Shown: in pieces, positions 33,832-43,086 of the stretch | How positions within the stretch are numbered: position 1 is the first letter of the stretch | Layout: each line of letters begins with the position of its first letter | NCBI RefSeq assembly: GCF_015461805.1 | Contig: NZ_JACVZE010000006.1 | Coordinates: 124,001-188,000, forward strand | DNA: 64,000 bases | Reading direction: 5' to 3' | Source: Pseudomonas pisciculturae | GTDB lineage: Bacteria > Pseudomonadota > Gammaproteobacteria > Pseudomonadales > Pseudomonadaceae | Translations under genes and position numbers: made by a program | Notes under the pieces: model-generated | The model's database searches: none | What the model saw: only the letters and a program-made list of their open reading frames with translations | What the model was told of the DNA's origin: nothing

Positions 33832-35472
33832 TTAGACCTTGAATTGGCGTAGCAGGCCGTTGAGTTGTTCGCTCAATGAGTGCAAGTGCGCGCTCGCCAC
33901 GCTGGACTGCTCCGCCGCCAACGCCGTGCTATGGGACAGCCCGGCAGCCTGGGTCACGTTCTGGTTAATGTCTTCCACCACATGGGCCTGCTGCAACGTG
34001 GCGCTGGCAATCGATGCGTTCAGGCCATTGAGGTTGCGCAGGGCTTGGCCAATCGCCGTGAGGCTGGCCCCGGCCTGGCCGGCTTGTTCGATGGTCAGTT
34101 GCGAGGCGCTGTGGCTGTCGCTGATCACTTTCACGGCTGCTTCGGAGTGCCCTTGAAGCCGCTCGATCATCGCCTGGATTTCAGCGGTAGACTTCTGTGT
34201 GCGCTGTGCCAGCAGCCGTACTTCATCGGCCACCACTGCAAACCCCCGGCCTTGCTCGCCGGCACGGGCCGCTTCAATCGCGGCGTTGAGGGCGAGCAGG
34301 TTGGTCTGGTCGGCAATGGAGCGGATCACCTCCAGCACACCGCCAATCTGCGTGCTTTCGCTCGACAGTGTGCGGATCACCTCCACGGCCTGGCTGATGG
34401 TATTGGAGAGCTGGTCGATCTGTTGCAGGCTGCCGTCGATATTGACCTGGCCTTGCTGCGCCTGGGTCTGGGCGTCGCGCATTTCGCTGGCGGCGTGTTC
34501 GGCGTTTTTTGCTACATCCTGCACGCCGTAGGTGACTTCGTTGATAGCGGTGGCCACCAGCTCCATCTGCTGCGACTGTTGTTGGCTGCGGTCGTGAGCC
34601 TGGGTGGCGTTGGTGCCCAGCTCCTGGGAGGACTGGCCCAAGGCGTTGGCGCACACCTGCAACTGGGTCACCACCTGGCGTAGCTTGGCGGTGAAGCTGT
34701 TGAAGTGGTGCGACAGTTGGGTTACTTCGTCCTGGCCGTGAGTGTCGAGGCTGCGGGTCAGGTCGCTTTCGCCGCTGGCAATATTGCCCATGGCGTTCAC
34801 CGCTGCCTGTAGTGGGCGCACGATACTGCGGGCGATCAACGTGACCAGCAGGGCCATCACCACCGCGATACCCAGCCCGATAAACGAGGCTTTCCACACT
34901 TGGCCTTTGAACTCGGCCTGTACATCGTCCACGTACACGCCCGAGCCGATGATCCAGCCCCAGGGTTCGAACAGTTGGATATACGAGGTCTTTGCTACCG
35001 GTGCGTCCGCGCCCGGCTTGGGCCAGCGGTAGTTGACGATGCCGGCGCCCTTGGCCTTGGCAAGCACGACAAATTCGTTGAACACCGCAAAGCCGTCCGG
35101 GTCGCGAATGGCTGAAAGGTTCTGGCCGTCGAGCTTGGGGTTGGCCGGGTGCATGATCATCACCGGGGCGAGGTCGTTGATCCAGAAATAGTCGTCGTGG
35201 TCGTAGCGCAAGCCGCGCACCACGCTCAGGGCTTGCTTTTGCGCGGCTTCGCGGGTCATGACACCGGTTTTTTCGAGGCTCTGGTAAAACGTCAGGATGC
35301 CGCTGGCGGTCTGCACCACGTGTTGAGTCTGTAGGCGCTTGGCCTGGTACAGATCGTCGTGAATCTGCTTGAGCATCAGCAAACCCAACGCGAGCAGCAT
35401 CAGCACGGCGACTATCAGGATCAGCCAGAGGCGGCGGCTGATCGACATACTGCGCAAACTGTTCATCGTCAT
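33832..35472 (-). CDS. Methyl-accepting chemotaxis protein with single Cache sensor
   Basis: 546 residues. Membrane helix at about 14-34, periplasmic sCache domain ([20 protein letters not shown] ... [15 protein letters not shown]), second helix at about 195-215, HAMP linker, then the cytoplasmic signalling coiled coil with the hairpin tip ... [33 protein letters not shown] (key [19 protein letters not shown]). sCache receptors bind small organic acids or amines; ligand unknown. No C-terminal CheR pentapeptide. Confidence 0.93.
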   Translation of the reverse strand: [546 protein letters not shown]

Positions 35473-35685
35473 GTGACTCCATGCTTTTTATATTTGTGGG
35501 TGCTGCATCGACTTTTTCCGCGTGTCTGATAGGCTTTCGGCCTGTATTCGCAAAACCTGAATACTGTCTGATTTTTCACGGGTTTTTTGCATGCCGATGT
35601 TGATAATAAACATCGGCTTTGTCGTCAGTGAACCACTAAAAAAGATTATCAAGGCATGCCGCAGCGCATGACCTTTGGGGGAAGT

Positions 35686-36516
35686 ATGGATTTTTGGACC
35701 GCCATTCAGGCGTTGATTCTTGGTGTTGTGGAGGGGCTCACCGAGTTCCTGCCGATTTCCAGCACCGGCCACCAGATCATCGTGGCCGACTTGCTCGACT
35801 TCGGTGGTGAGCGTGCGATGGCCTTCAACATCATCATTCAGCTGGGCGCGATCCTGGCTGTGGTCTGGGAGTTTCGCCGCAAGATCTTCGACGTTGTCAC
35901 CGGGTTGCCGACCCAGCGCAACGCCCAGCGTTTTACCGTCAACCTGCTGATCGCGTTTATGCCAGCAGTAGTGTTGGGGGTGATTTTCGCCGACCTGATC
36001 CACCATTACCTGTTCAACCCGATCACCGTGGCCACGGCTTTGGTGGTGGGCGGCGTCATCATGCTGTGGGCTGAGCGCCGTGAGCACACGGTGCATGCCG
36101 AAACGGTCGACGACATCACCTGGAAAGATGCGCTCAAAGTCGGCTTTGCCCAGTGCCTGGCGATGATCCCAGGTACATCGCGTTCGGGCTCGACCATTAT
36201 CGGCGGGTTGTTGTTCGGGCTGTCGCGCAAGACGGCGACCGAGTTCTCGTTCTTCCTGGCGATGCCGACCATGGTGGGTGCGGCGGTGTATTCGGGTTAC
36301 AAGTACCGCGACCTGTTCCAGCCGGCTGACTTGCCGGTATTCGCTGTCGGCTTCGTCACTTCGTTTATCTTTGCGATGATCGCGGTCAAGGGCCTGCTCA
36401 AGTTTATCGCCAGCCACAGTTATGCGGCGTTTGCCTGGTACCGCATCGGGTTTGGCCTGTTGATCCTGGCGACCTGGCAGTTTGGCTGGATCGACTGGGC
36501 AGCGGCCAAGGCATGA
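35686..36516 (+). CDS. uppP: Undecaprenyl-diphosphatase
   Basis: 276 residues, polytopic inner-membrane enzyme that recycles the cell-wall lipid carrier. Both catalytic signatures are present: VVEGLTEFLPISSTGHQII (residues about 11-29) and CLAMIPGTSRSGSTI (about 155-170). GGGGGAAG lies just before ATG 35686; the frame is open for ten codons further. Overlaps the next gene by four bases. Confidence 0.94.
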   Translation: MDFWTAIQALILGVVEGLTEFLPISSTGHQIIVADLLDFGGERAMAFNIIIQLGAILAVVWEFRRKIFDVVTGLPTQRNAQRFTVNLLIAFMPAVVLGVIFADLIHHYLFNPITVATALVVGGVIMLWAERREHTVHAETVDDITWKDALKVGFAQCLAMIPGTSRSGSTIIGGLLFGLSRKTATEFSFFLAMPTMVGAAVYSGYKYRDLFQPADLPVFAVGFVTSFIFAMIAVKGLLKFIASHSYAAFAWYRIGFGLLILATWQFGWIDWAAAKA

Positions 36517-36896
36517 ATATCCAGCACCCACGCCTCAAAGCGGTGGTCTTTGCACTGCTGTGCACCGCGCCTTTGCTGGGCTCGGTATTGGTGTGGCTGC
36601 GCGGTGAGACGTTTATCCCGCTGGCGGCCTATGGCGTGGTCAGCGTTATTGCGTTCTTGCTGTACTGGAGCGACAAGCGCAAGGCGCAAACCAACAGTTG
36701 GCGCACCCCGGAAAACATCCTGCACGCCGTGGAGCTGGCAGGCGGTTGGCCGGGGGCGTTGATTGCCCAGCAGGTATTTCGGCACAAGACGCGCAAGGTG
36801 TCTTATCAGGTGCTGTTCTGGGTGATCGTGTTGCTGCACCAGGTGTTCTGGCTGGACCAGTTGTTCCTGGGCGGCACACTTTTATCAGTGCTGTAG
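36513..36896 (+). CDS. DUF1294 family membrane protein
   Basis: 127 residues. Two N-terminal membrane helices, then the DUF1294 core YWSDKRKAQTNSWRTPENILH ... GGWPGALIAQQVFRHKTRKVSYQ and a final hydrophobic helix. Role unknown. Translationally coupled to uppP, an association worth noting but of unknown meaning. Confidence 0.85.
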   Translation: MNIQHPRLKAVVFALLCTAPLLGSVLVWLRGETFIPLAAYGVVSVIAFLLYWSDKRKAQTNSWRTPENILHAVELAGGWPGALIAQQVFRHKTRKVSYQVLFWVIVLLHQVFWLDQLFLGGTLLSVL

Positions 36897-36900
36897 CTGT

Positions 36901-37257
36901 TCAATCCTCTAGCAGCAAGCCAATCTGCGTGCGCTTGGGTAATTTACTCACCACCAACTGGTGAGAACGTTGCAACAAACCACGCAGCTCCTCAGCGCCC
37001 AGCGGGTAGGGCGTGTTCATGATGACCCACTGCGCTCGCGCCAAGTAAGGCGCCGGGTGGATGCCTGGGCGGTCGACATGACCTAGGAACAGTTCCTTGT
37101 CGACCTTGAACGCCAGGGATTCGCCGCGTAGGTTTTGCAGGGCGAACATCTTGTTGCCCGCAATCGAGAACACGCGCACGCCGCCCCATTTGTAGTCTTC
37201 CCGCGCACCAGGCAGGCTCAGGCAGAAGGTGGCGACTTGGTCTTCGGTCATGTTCAT
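36901..37257 (-). CDS. MmcQ/YjbR family protein
   Basis: 118 residues with the YjbR (cyanate-like DNA-binding fold) pattern: N-terminal LSLPGAREDYKWGG, FALQNL, FKVDKELF and APYLARAQWVIM. Function unestablished. Shares four bases with the upstream lysR gene, so the two are one transcript. Confidence 0.85.
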   Translation of the reverse strand: MNMTEDQVATFCLSLPGAREDYKWGGVRVFSIAGNKMFALQNLRGESLAFKVDKELFLGHVDRPGIHPAPYLARAQWVIMNTPYPLGAEELRGLLQRSHQLVVSKLPKRTQIGLLLED

Positions 37258-38162
37258 AACAAGCGGTCTCCGCAGCTTTTGAAGCCTTCTTCCAGGTAAT
37301 CGATCCAGGCGCGAATGGCCGGCAGCACGCCCCGTCGATGCGGGTATACCGCCTGCAACCAGCCGCCTGGCAGCGACCACTCCGGTAGCAATTGCACCAA
37401 CTGGCCGCGAGCCAATTCCTCTTCGCAATACATCATCGGCAGCACGGTAAAGCCCAGGCCCATGATTGCGCTGGCCTTGCGCACGATAAAGTCGTCGATG
37501 CCCAGGCGCGCTTCCATCACCAGTTCGTGGGGGTTGCCTTGTGGGTCGAGGATGCGCTGATGCACCATGCGGTCGGCCTCCAGCGCACCGAGTATGGGCA
37601 GTTGCTTGAGGTCTTCGAGGGTGTTGATCTGCGTGCTGTGCATAAAGGCCGGGCTGGCCACCAGCACGGTTTGCGCAGGGCGCAGGCGCTTGGTCACCAG
37701 CAGCGGGTCTTCATCCCCCAACTCGCGCACGCGCAGGGCCACGTCGATGCCCTCGGCCACCAGGTCGACGCGACGGTTGACCAGGGTCATTTCCAGTTGT
37801 ACCTGAGGGTGGGCGGCCAGAAACCCCGCCACCAACTCCGGCAGGATGTGCTGCGCCATGCCCACCGGGCAACTGACCCGCAATCGCCCACGGGGCTCAC
37901 TGGACATACTCGCCACGGCCTCGTCGGCCATCTCCGCTTCCAGCAACATGGCCTGGCAATGGCGCAGGTAGCGCTCACCGACCGCGGTCAGGGTGAGTTG
38001 GCGGGTGGTGCGTTGCAGCAGGCGGGCGCCCAAGCGATCTTCAAGCTCAGCAATACGTCGCGACAACCGCGATTTGGGAATGCCCAAAAGCCGCCCAGCC
38101 GCCGCGAAGCCTCCGGCTTCGACGACTTTGGCAAAATAGTAGAGGTCGTTGAGGTCTTGCAT
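37254..38162 (-). CDS. LysR-type transcriptional regulator
   Basis: 302 residues. Winged helix MQDLNDLYYFAKVVEAGGFAAAGRLLGIPKSRLSRRIAELE (key GGFAAAGRLLGIPKSRLSRR), then a co-inducer domain. It is divergent from azoR with about 120 bases between, which fits control of the quinone/azo reductase, as for many lysR-azoR pairs. ATG 38162 is preferred to an in-frame TTG six bases upstream. Confidence 0.9.
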   Translation of the reverse strand: MQDLNDLYYFAKVVEAGGFAAAGRLLGIPKSRLSRRIAELEDRLGARLLQRTTRQLTLTAVGERYLRHCQAMLLEAEMADEAVASMSSEPRGRLRVSCPVGMAQHILPELVAGFLAAHPQVQLEMTLVNRRVDLVAEGIDVALRVRELGDEDPLLVTKRLRPAQTVLVASPAFMHSTQINTLEDLKQLPILGALEADRMVHQRILDPQGNPHELVMEARLGIDDFIVRKASAIMGLGFTVLPMMYCEEELARGQLVQLLPEWSLPGGWLQAVYPHRRGVLPAIRAWIDYLEEGFKSCGDRLL

Positions 38163-38285
38163 GGGCAACCTATTGTCCTGTCAGTGGGACAAACTATCGC
38201 ATTTCAGCTGCCTTATCGGCTATTGGTTTCATGCGTAGGATTCCCCCATCTGATCGCCACTGACGATCCTACTCGGAGATTCCCC

Positions 38286-38897
38286 ATGAAACTGTTGCAC
38301 ATCGATTCCAGCATCCTCGGCGACAACTCGGCTTCCCGTCAGCTCAGCGCTGGTGTGGTCAAGGCCTGGCAAGCGGCCGAGCCGGGTGTGGAAGTGACCT
38401 ACCGTGACGTGGCGGCTGAAGGCATCAACCACTTCTCTGGCGCGACCTTGGGCGCCCTGGGTACTCCGGCTGAACAGCGCAGCGCTGCTCAGCAGCAAGA
38501 AGCTGAGTTGAGCGCCAGCACCCTGGCTGAATTCCTCGCCGCCGATGCCGTGGTGATCGCCGCGCCGATGTACAACTTCACCATCCCAACCCAATTGAAA
38601 GCCTGGATCGACCGCATCGCCGTCGCTGGCCAGACGTTCCGCTACACCGAAGCCGGCCCTGAAGGCCTGTGCGGTAACAAGAAGGTCATCATCGTGTCGA
38701 CGTCGGGCGGCCTGCACGCCGGTCAGGCCAGCGGTGTGGCCCACGAAGACTACTTGAAAGTGCTGCTGGGGTTCCTGGGCATCACCGACATCGAATTCGT
38801 ACGTGCCCACGGCCTGGCGTACGGTGATGAAGTGCGTACCAAGTCCCTGAGCGACGCCAACGTGCTGATCAACGAACAATTGTTCGCTGCCGCGTAA
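38286..38897 (+). CDS. azoR: FMN-dependent NADH:quinone/azo oxidoreductase
   Basis: 203 residues. AzoR signatures: MKLLHIDSSILGDNSASRQLS, AAPMYNFTIPTQLKAWIDR (residues about 95-113) and STSGGLHAG. Uses FMN and NADH to reduce quinones and azo bonds in the cytoplasm. CGGAGATTCCCC before the ATG gives a good ribosome site. Likely controlled by the divergent LysR protein. Confidence 0.93.
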   Translation: MKLLHIDSSILGDNSASRQLSAGVVKAWQAAEPGVEVTYRDVAAEGINHFSGATLGALGTPAEQRSAAQQQEAELSASTLAEFLAADAVVIAAPMYNFTIPTQLKAWIDRIAVAGQTFRYTEAGPEGLCGNKKVIIVSTSGGLHAGQASGVAHEDYLKVLLGFLGITDIEFVRAHGLAYGDEVRTKSLSDANVLINEQLFAAA

Positions 38898-39126
38898 AGC
38901 TTAAGTAAAACAGCGCTTTTCCCCGTATCAATCTGAGACGGGGCGTCTAAACTCTGTATTCTGATCGCCTCAAAACGACCGGACTACGGAGTTTTTTCGT
39001 TTACCCGCTGTCATTACTTTGGCCCAGGTTATGCACGTAGGGGTTTATCACCCGGTGCGAGCGCCTTGAACCATGGACTTTTCAATCAGACATGCAGGTC
39101 TTTACGCAGCAAAGGTGGACATCCTC

Positions 39127-40164
39127 ATGATGCGTCTTTGTGCAGTTATGGTTCTTTCCCTGCTGGGCGGCGTGGTTTCAGTGCATGCCGCACCTGCGCC
39201 GCACCCCCATTGGAGTGTGGGTTTTCATCGCATGACGTTTCTCGACCCGCTGGATCAGCAGCCGATGAAGGCCATTGCGTTTTACCCGTCCACCGATTCC
39301 CCGCACACCACCCAGGTGGGCGCCTATCATGTCGCTGCGTCTGAAGATTCCAAGATTGCCATTGGCCGCTTCCCTATGCTGATGCTGTCCCATGGCAACA
39401 CCGGCACGCCGCTGGCGCTGCATGACCTGGCCACGTCCTTGGCGCGCAAAGGTTTTGTGGTGGTGGCGGTGCTGCATCCGGGCGACAACTACAAGGATCA
39501 CAGCCGGCTCGGCACGGTCAGCAATTTATATGGGCGACCTATCCAGATTTCCGAGGCCATTACCGCGACGTTGGGCGACCCGATGCTGTCGCCGTTCGTC
39601 GATGTCGATCAGGTGGGGGTTATCGGCTATTCGGCCGGGGGGGAAACGGCATTGATCCTGGCCGGTGCCAAACCCGATTTCGACCGTCTGCGCCGCTACT
39701 GCCAAGAGCGCCCGGAAGACCGCGATGCCTGTACCACCAAAGGCGAGCTGGTGGTGGATCGCGCCGACCTGCAACCTCAAGCCGACCCGCGTATTCATGC
39801 CTTGATGCTGATGGCGCCCCTGAGCCTGATGTTTGGCCGCCATACCCTGGCCGACGTGCACGTGCCGGTGCTGCTCTACAGTGGGGATGGCGACAAACTG
39901 GTGGCCGTGGACAAGAACGCCGCCGCCCTCGCACGCAAGCTGCCGGAACCGCCCGACTTCAAGCTGTTGGCCGGGGCAGGGCACTTCGTGTTTATGGCAC
40001 CGTGCGACAGCGACCAATTGGCGGCGATGCCAGCGATTTGCACCGACGCCGATGGTGTCGACCGAGAGGGCATTCACCGTGACCTGGTTTCTGAAGCGGG
40101 GCGTTTTTTCAGCCACACCCTCGGCGAAGCCACTCGCGCCGGCATGCAGACGGCCGATCAGTAA
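39127..40164 (+). CDS. Secreted alpha/beta hydrolase, dienelactone hydrolase-like
   Basis: 345 residues with a signal peptide (MMRLCAVMVLSLLGGVVSVHA). Hydrolase landmarks: oxyanion segment MLMLSHGNTGTPL (His-Gly), nucleophile elbow IGYSAGGETAL (Ser about 190), late Asp in YSGDGDKLVAV and His in LAGAGHFVFM. This is the predicted dienelactone hydrolase/PAF-acetylhydrolase-like group; substrate unknown. The 3' end overlaps the convergent MFS gene by seven bases. Confidence 0.87.
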   Translation: MMRLCAVMVLSLLGGVVSVHAAPAPHPHWSVGFHRMTFLDPLDQQPMKAIAFYPSTDSPHTTQVGAYHVAASEDSKIAIGRFPMLMLSHGNTGTPLALHDLATSLARKGFVVVAVLHPGDNYKDHSRLGTVSNLYGRPIQISEAITATLGDPMLSPFVDVDQVGVIGYSAGGETALILAGAKPDFDRLRRYCQERPEDRDACTTKGELVVDRADLQPQADPRIHALMLMAPLSLMFGRHTLADVHVPVLLYSGDGDKLVAVDKNAAALARKLPEPPDFKLLAGAGHFVFMAPCDSDQLAAMPAICTDADGVDREGIHRDLVSEAGRFFSHTLGEATRAGMQTADQ

Positions 40165-41333
40165 GCGCGGCGCTTGAGCGCAAGGGTTACCGCCAGGGCG
40201 GTGACTGACAGCAGTGCCGCGCAGAAGAAGATCCAGCCGTAGCCGAGGTTCAGCGCCACGGCCCCCATCAACGGCCCGGCAATCGCCAGGGCCAGGTCAA
40301 AAAACACCGCATAGGCACTCAAACCGGCGCCCCGGCTACTGTTGGGCACCTGCTTGATGGCTTCCACGCCCAGCGCCGGGTACACCAATGACAAGCCGAA
40401 GCCGGTCAGCCCGGCACCGATCAGTGCGATACCGGTGGAGGGTGCCAGCCACAGCAGGGTCAGGCCCACGGTCTCAATGATCATGCAGGCAATCGCCGCC
40501 CTGAACCCGCCAAAGCGGCTGATGGCCGAAATAAACACCAGGCGCGACAGGATGAAACACACGCCGAAGACCGTCAGGCAGTACGCCGCACCCGTCCAGC
40601 CATGACTGAGGTAATACAGGGTGATAAAGGTGGTGAGGGTGCCGTAACCAATCGACGCCAGACACAGGCTGGCGCCAAACGGCGCGATTCGCCCGAACAC
40701 CGCCCAGAACGGCAAGCGCTCACCGCGCACCACGGGCACCGACGGCTTGTTGCGGATCAACACCAGGCCCAGCGCCGACAGCACCGACAGCGCAATACCC
40801 AGGCTGGTGTAGCCGTATTGCGCGACCATCACCACCCCCAGCGGCGCACCAATGGCAATGGCGCCGTAGGAGGCAATCCCATTCCAGGAAATCGAGCGTG
40901 CGGTGTGCTCGGCACCCACCTGGCCCATGCACCAACTGATGGTGCCCACACCGATCAGGCCTTGGGCCACGCCCAACAGCAACCGGGCGGCGATAAGAAC
41001 GCCCAGGCTCAGGGCCGGCATGCTCTCCAGTAACGTCGCGACAAACGTCAGCACGCCACTCACCAGGATGCCCGCCAACCCCAGCACAATCGCACGCTTG
41101 GTACCGACGTTATCCGACATCCTCCCGGCCATTGGCCGACTGAGCAGGGTGGCCAGGTACTGCGAACCAATGGTGATACCCGCCACCACCGCGCTGAACC
41201 CCAGTGTCTCGTGCACATAGCCAGGGATGACCGCGATCGGTAAACCGATGCAGATAAAGGCGATGAAGGTGTAGAAGACGATGGAGACGATCTGCAGGGT
41301 GATCGACATAGAGCTGGGAGCGGTGGCAGACAT
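40158..41333 (-). CDS. MFS transporter, YfcJ/YhhS family
   Basis: 391 residues, twelve predicted helices. Features of the YhhS/YfcJ group are SRPMAGRMSDNVGTKRAI (loop 2-3) and the GLIGVGTISWCMGQVG segment. Substrate unknown; homologues are drug or arabinose exporters. ATG 41333 is chosen over an upstream ATG 12 codons earlier, since MSATAPSSM gives a typical short cytoplasmic tail. Confidence 0.85.
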   Translation of the reverse strand: MSATAPSSMSITLQIVSIVFYTFIAFICIGLPIAVIPGYVHETLGFSAVVAGITIGSQYLATLLSRPMAGRMSDNVGTKRAIVLGLAGILVSGVLTFVATLLESMPALSLGVLIAARLLLGVAQGLIGVGTISWCMGQVGAEHTARSISWNGIASYGAIAIGAPLGVVMVAQYGYTSLGIALSVLSALGLVLIRNKPSVPVVRGERLPFWAVFGRIAPFGASLCLASIGYGTLTTFITLYYLSHGWTGAAYCLTVFGVCFILSRLVFISAISRFGGFRAAIACMIIETVGLTLLWLAPSTGIALIGAGLTGFGLSLVYPALGVEAIKQVPNSSRGAGLSAYAVFFDLALAIAGPLMGAVALNLGYGWIFFCAALLSVTALAVTLALKRRAY

Positions 41334-41430
41334 GGGCACTCGTTCGCGGGCGGGCGGTGAGGGCATCATGGCAAGGGCTTGGGGGAAAAGAAAGCAGGCT
41401 ATCTATTAATGATGATGGTGCATCAGAAGC

Positions 41431-41461
41431 AAAAAGCCCCGTCACGGTGGACGGGGCTTTT
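41431..41461 (-). terminator. Rho-independent terminator after ybiT
   Basis: Stem ACGGGGCTTTT/AAAAGCCCCGT with an eight-base loop, followed by a T-run on the minus strand. It also faces the MFS gene start, so it isolates the two units. Confidence 0.9.
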
Positions 41462-41479
41462 GTGTGTAGCGGGCGGTGC

Positions 41480-43066
41480 TTAGAACACCACGCCTTGGCT
41501 ACGCAGGTAGTCGTCATAGGTGCCGCTGAAGTCGATCACGCCGGTAGCGCTCAACTCGATGATGCGGGTGGCCAGGGACGATACAAACTCACGGTCGTGG
41601 CTGACGAAGATCAGCGTGCCCGGGTAGTTTTCCAGCGCCAGGTTCAGCGCTTCGATGGATTCCATGTCCAAGTGGTTGGTCGGTTCGTCCATGATCAGCA
41701 CGTTGGGCTTTTGCAGGATCAACTTGCCGAACAACATGCGGCCTTGTTCACCACCGGAAATCACCTTCACCGACTTCTGGATCTCGTCGTTGGAGAACAG
41801 CATGCGACCCAGGGTGCCACGGATCATCTGCTCGCCTTGGGTCCATTGGCCCATCCAGTCGAACAGGGTCACGTCGTCTTCGAAGTCGTGGGCGTGGTCC
41901 TGGGCGTAGTAGCCCAGCTCCGCCGCGTCGGTCCACTTGATGCTACCGGCATCCGGGGTCAGCTCGCTGACCAGGGTGCGCAGCAGGGTGGTCTTGCCGA
42001 TACCGTTCGGGCCGATGATCGCGACGCGCTCGCCGGCTTCAACCTGGAAGCTGAAGTCTTTGAACAACGGCTTACCGTCGAAGCCTTTGGCCATACGCTC
42101 GACGATGACCGCCTGGCGGTGCAGTTTTTTGTTCTGCTCGAAACGGATGAACGGGCTCACACGGCTCGAAGGCTTGACCTCGGCCAGCTGGATCTTGTCG
42201 ATCGCCTTGGCACGGGAAGTGGCCTGCTTGGCTTTGGAGGCGTTGGCCGAGAAGCGGCTGACGAAGGATTGCAGCTCGGAGATCTGCGCCTTCTTCTTGG
42301 CGTTGTCCGACAGCAACTGCTCGCGGGACTGGGTCGCCACGGTCATGTACTCGTCGTAGTTGCCCGGGAACAGGCGCAGCTCGCCGTAGTCCAGGTCAGC
42401 CATGTGGGTGCACACGCTGTTCAGGAAGTGACGGTCGTGAGAGATGATGATCATCAGGCTGGAGCGCTGGGTCAGGATGTTTTCCAGCCAGCGGATGGTG
42501 TTGATGTCCAAGTGGTTGGTCGGTTCGTCGAGCAACAGCACTTCAGGGTCGGAGAACAACGCCTGGGCCAGCAAAACACGCAGCTTCCAGCCCGGGGACA
42601 CTTCGCTCATCGGGCCGAAGTGTTGCTCCAACGGAATACCCAGGCCCAGCAGCAGCTCACCGGCACGGGACTCGGCGGTATAGCCGTCCATCTCGGCAAA
42701 CTCGGTTTCCAGCTCGGCCACGGCCATGCCGTCTGCTTCGCTCATTTCCGGCAGCGAGTAGATACGATCGCGCTCGGCCTTGACCTTCCACAGCTCCTCG
42801 TGACCCATGATCACGGTGTCGAGCACGGTGAATTCTTCGTAGGCGAACTGGTCCTGGCGCAGCTTACCCAGGCGCACATTCGGCTCCAGCATGACCTGGC
42901 CGCCGGACGGATCCAGGTCGCCACCGAGGATTTTCATGAAGGTCGACTTGCCGCAACCGTTGGCACCGATCAAACCATAACGGTTGCCAGCGCCGAACTT
43001 GACCGAGACATTCTCGAAGAGCGGCTTGGCGCCGAACTGCATGGTGATGTTAGCTGTGGAGATCAA
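41480..43066 (-). CDS. ybiT: ABC-F family ATPase (YbiT type)
   Basis: 528 residues, two ATP-binding domains without membrane segments. First domain: GANGCGKST, VSPGWKLRVLLAQALF signature and LLLDEPTNHLDI; arm and linker about 230-320; second domain: GPNGIGKTT, VISGGEQGRMLFGKLI and LIMDEPTNHLDM. YbiT-group ABC-F proteins act on ribosomes, probably easing stalled translation. The prophage integrase stop codon lies only 20 bases upstream of the ATG, so the native promoter has been displaced or split. Confidence 0.93.
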   Translation of the reverse strand: MISTANITMQFGAKPLFENVSVKFGAGNRYGLIGANGCGKSTFMKILGGDLDPSGGQVMLEPNVRLGKLRQDQFAYEEFTVLDTVIMGHEELWKVKAERDRIYSLPEMSEADGMAVAELETEFAEMDGYTAESRAGELLLGLGIPLEQHFGPMSEVSPGWKLRVLLAQALFSDPEVLLLDEPTNHLDINTIRWLENILTQRSSLMIIISHDRHFLNSVCTHMADLDYGELRLFPGNYDEYMTVATQSREQLLSDNAKKKAQISELQSFVSRFSANASKAKQATSRAKAIDKIQLAEVKPSSRVSPFIRFEQNKKLHRQAVIVERMAKGFDGKPLFKDFSFQVEAGERVAIIGPNGIGKTTLLRTLVSELTPDAGSIKWTDAAELGYYAQDHAHDFEDDVTLFDWMGQWTQGEQMIRGTLGRMLFSNDEIQKSVKVISGGEQGRMLFGKLILQKPNVLIMDEPTNHLDMESIEALNLALENYPGTLIFVSHDREFVSSLATRIIELSATGVIDFSGTYDDYLRSQGVVF

Positions 43067-43086
43067 TTACTTTACCTATCAATAGC

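Noticed and set aside
43067..43086. tRNA gene as phage attachment site
   Set aside because: The 20-base gap and flanks contain no tRNA 3' end; the site is upstream of ybiT.
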